24,327 nt of DNA from Gammaproteobacteria bacterium (lineage in GTDB: Bacteria > Pseudomonadota > Gammaproteobacteria > Pseudomonadales > Cellvibrionaceae): the NCBI GenBank assembly GCA_021151835.1, contig JAGKWO010000055.1, positions 1 through 24,327 of the forward strand, given 5' to 3'. The notes below the pieces were generated by a model. It was not told the origin of the DNA, did not search any database, and saw only the letters and a program-made list of their open reading frames with translations. Both the position numbers and the translations under genes were made by a program. Below are positions 22,810 to 24,327 of the stretch, in pieces (position 1 is the stretch's first letter; each line of letters starts with the position of its first letter).

Positions 22810-24327
22810 ATGAAAAACTCAGGAATAAACAATAATTTATTCGCGTTGTTTGCAATTATTTTATCGATAGCCCTGTTTTTCAGCGGGCTTACGCAGGCTG
22901 CGCAATACGAAGCCCCGCATAAAACTGCGTATCGCTATTCAGTAATCGGATTGCAGCTCGGTGTAATCCAGCCGGATGCAGATAACGATAATCGTAATTT
23001 CATCGCGCAACGTTTTATTTATGGCGATCCATCCCGTCCCTCGCTGGTCACGCAAATTGAATCGGGGAATTTGATTTATTGGCAAGACGATAATATCGCT
23101 CCCGCCCAATGGACGAATTTCACCGTATTTACCACGCGTGGTTTTGAATACGATAATTACGGCCGTAAGATTAAGGAATGGATAAAAAGTGCGAATGGCA
23201 CCATCGAAATGTTGTCCCAATATACGTACAACACCAAAGGATTAGTTCAATGTAAAGCGCGCCGCATGAATAAAGCGGCTTATGGTTCATTGCCAAGCGA
23301 TGCGTGCTTGCAAAGCACACTCGGCACTGAAGGTCCAGACAGGATTACACGTTATACCTATAACGATTTGGACCAGGTGTTAACAGAAGAGCGAGCGGTG
23401 GGAACATCACTCGCACAAACTTATGTAACCAACACTTACCAGGATTTTTTACTAAAAACCCAAACGGATGCTAACGGCAATAAAACCGAACTTAAATACG
23501 ATGAGATTGGGCGTTTGACCCACCGCTATTATCCATCCCCAACAGCGATTGGTACGGTGAGTACCACGGACTATAACCAGTACGGTTACGATGCCAATAA
23601 CAACATTACGATGGAGCGTAAACGCAATGGTGCGGTGATTAATTTTCAATACGATAAAAATAATCGAATGATTTTGAAGGATTATGTTGATAACACGCAA
23701 ACCGCAGATATTTATTACAACTATGATTTGCGCGGCATCACTTTGCACTCCCGATTTGGTAGCGATAGTGGTGAAGGAATCATTAATAAACCCAATGGTT
23801 TTGGCAACATTGTCCAAAGTGATTCCACGATGGGTGGTGTTACCCGAACATTGCGCTACACCTTCGACCTTCATGGCAATCGCACCCGAATCACTCATCC
23901 GGACAGTGTCTACTTTGGTTACAGCTTTGATGGGATAAACCGTGTTAACGGTGCGACAGAAAATGCCAGCAACTTAATCACCCTGACCTATCGTCCCGAC
24001 GGCAAGCGTAACACCCTTGCCCGGGCAGGCAGTGGTACAACAATATATACGTTTGATGATTTGTCACGCCTTGGTAGTCTCCAGCAGGATTTTCTCGGTA
24101 CTGCCAATGATGTGACCAACAGCTTCACATACAACCCCGTAAGTCAGGTTACATCGCTAACGATCAGTAATAGCCAGTTCCGTTATCAAGGTAACAACAA
24201 CCGATTGGGTACCTATACACCCAATGGGTTGAACCAGTACACCACTATCGGTGGTCAGCCCATCGCGTATGACACCAATGGCAACCTCACTAACGATGGT
24301 TCAACCATTTATGCCTACGACATGGAA
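22810..24327 (+). CDS. Exported RHS/YD-repeat protein, 5' part (runs off right edge)
   Basis: Open for 506 codons to the end of the window with no stop. AAGGAG precedes the ATG at 22810, and a signal peptide ends near TQA-AQ (about residue 31). At least ten YD-type repeats follow, including FEYDNYGRKI, LKYDEIGRLTHRYYP, YGYDANNNIT, FQYDKNNRMI, YTFDLHGNRT, YTFDDLSRLG and YDTNGNLTNDG. This is the regular core of an RHS beta-cocoon. In most such proteins a conserved core-end motif and a variable, sometimes toxic, C-terminus would follow; both lie beyond the window and cannot be judged. It is the third gene of the exported YD-repeat series and probably in one operon with the preceding two. Confidence 0.88.
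   Translation, partial: MKNSGINNNLFALFAIILSIALFFSGLTQAAQYEAPHKTAYRYSVIGLQLGVIQPDADNDNRNFIAQRFIYGDPSRPSLVTQIESGNLIYWQDDNIAPAQWTNFTVFTTRGFEYDNYGRKIKEWIKSANGTIEMLSQYTYNTKGLVQCKARRMNKAAYGSLPSDACLQSTLGTEGPDRITRYTYNDLDQVLTEERAVGTSLAQTYVTNTYQDFLLKTQTDANGNKTELKYDEIGRLTHRYYPSPTAIGTVSTTDYNQYGYDANNNITMERKRNGAVINFQYDKNNRMILKDYVDNTQTADIYYNYDLRGITLHSRFGSDSGEGIINKPNGFGNIVQSDSTMGGVTRTLRYTFDLHGNRTRITHPDSVYFGYSFDGINRVNGATENASNLITLTYRPDGKRNTLARAGSGTTIYTFDDLSRLGSLQQDFLGTANDVTNSFTYNPVSQVTSLTISNSQFRYQGNNNRLGTYTPNGLNQYTTIGGQPIAYDTNGNLTNDGSTIYAYDME

Noticed and set aside
23452..23898. 148-codon minus-strand frame, considered as an antisense or immunity gene
   Set aside because: It mirrors the YD-repeat coding sequence, and its Ile/Val-rich translation follows from the repeat codons on the other strand.
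20835..24327. The second and third RHS genes as one gene broken by a frameshift or stop
   Set aside because: The third gene has a good ribosome-binding site, a normal ATG and a full signal peptide of its own, which a broken half would not have.
1..24327. CRISPR arrays, tRNA or rRNA genes, insertion sequences, attachment sites
   Set aside because: No direct-repeat array, cloverleaf, transposase motif or terminal inverted repeat was recognised on either strand by reading.

Overview
The window reads as chromosome of a gammaproteobacterium of the Cellvibrio / Saccharophagus type (family Cellvibrionaceae is my inference). The left part keeps the gene order fmt-def-(LysM protein)-dprA-tsaC-hemF-aroE that pseudomonads carry close to the replication origin. 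The right part carries a large TonB-dependent receptor with an accessory cassette typical of polysaccharide-degrading marine and soil Gammaproteobacteria and Caulobacterales. No tRNA, rRNA, CRISPR array, insertion sequence or prophage gene was seen.

Layout. 1-909 (minus): 5' part of fmt and complete def, separated by an intrinsic terminator. 1065-6252 (plus): a TsaP-like LysM protein, dprA, tsaC, hemF, aroE and a YqaA-type membrane protein. 6330-8638: a YhaJ-like LysR regulator facing a DoxX protein and a pirin, which looks like a small quinone/aromatic or redox stress unit with a LysR-type palindrome in the divergent gap. 8689-9954 (minus): an FAH-family hydrolase and a YrdA-type gamma-carbonic anhydrase, convergent with the pirin across a strong two-way terminator. 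10037-12345 (plus): oligopeptidase A (prlC) overlapping a small YheV-like zinc-ribbon gene. 12805-20090 (plus): a TonB-dependent receptor, then a SapC-family protein, a JmjC/cupin-like protein closely resembling factor-inhibiting-HIF type hydroxylases, a flavin-dependent tryptophan-halogenase-like enzyme, and a DUF6445-like protein with the residues of a 2-oxoglutarate/Fe(II) oxygenase. 20340 to the right edge (plus): three consecutive, separately exported YD-repeat (RHS) proteins, the last running off the window.

The most interesting part is 12805-20090. One outer-membrane receptor with a signal peptide is followed by four proteins without one, three of which carry residues of oxidative tailoring enzymes (protein-hydroxylase-like, halogenase, 2OG oxygenase-like). 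Either they act on an imported compound or they modify a protein or peptide, possibly the receptor itself. Other points of note are a TsaP-like protein that has lost the first half of its LysM motif at the signal-peptide junction, a palindrome-rich 460-base leader before the receptor gene, a terminator between the receptor and its accessory genes, and the division of an RHS shell over three Sec-exported polypeptides.
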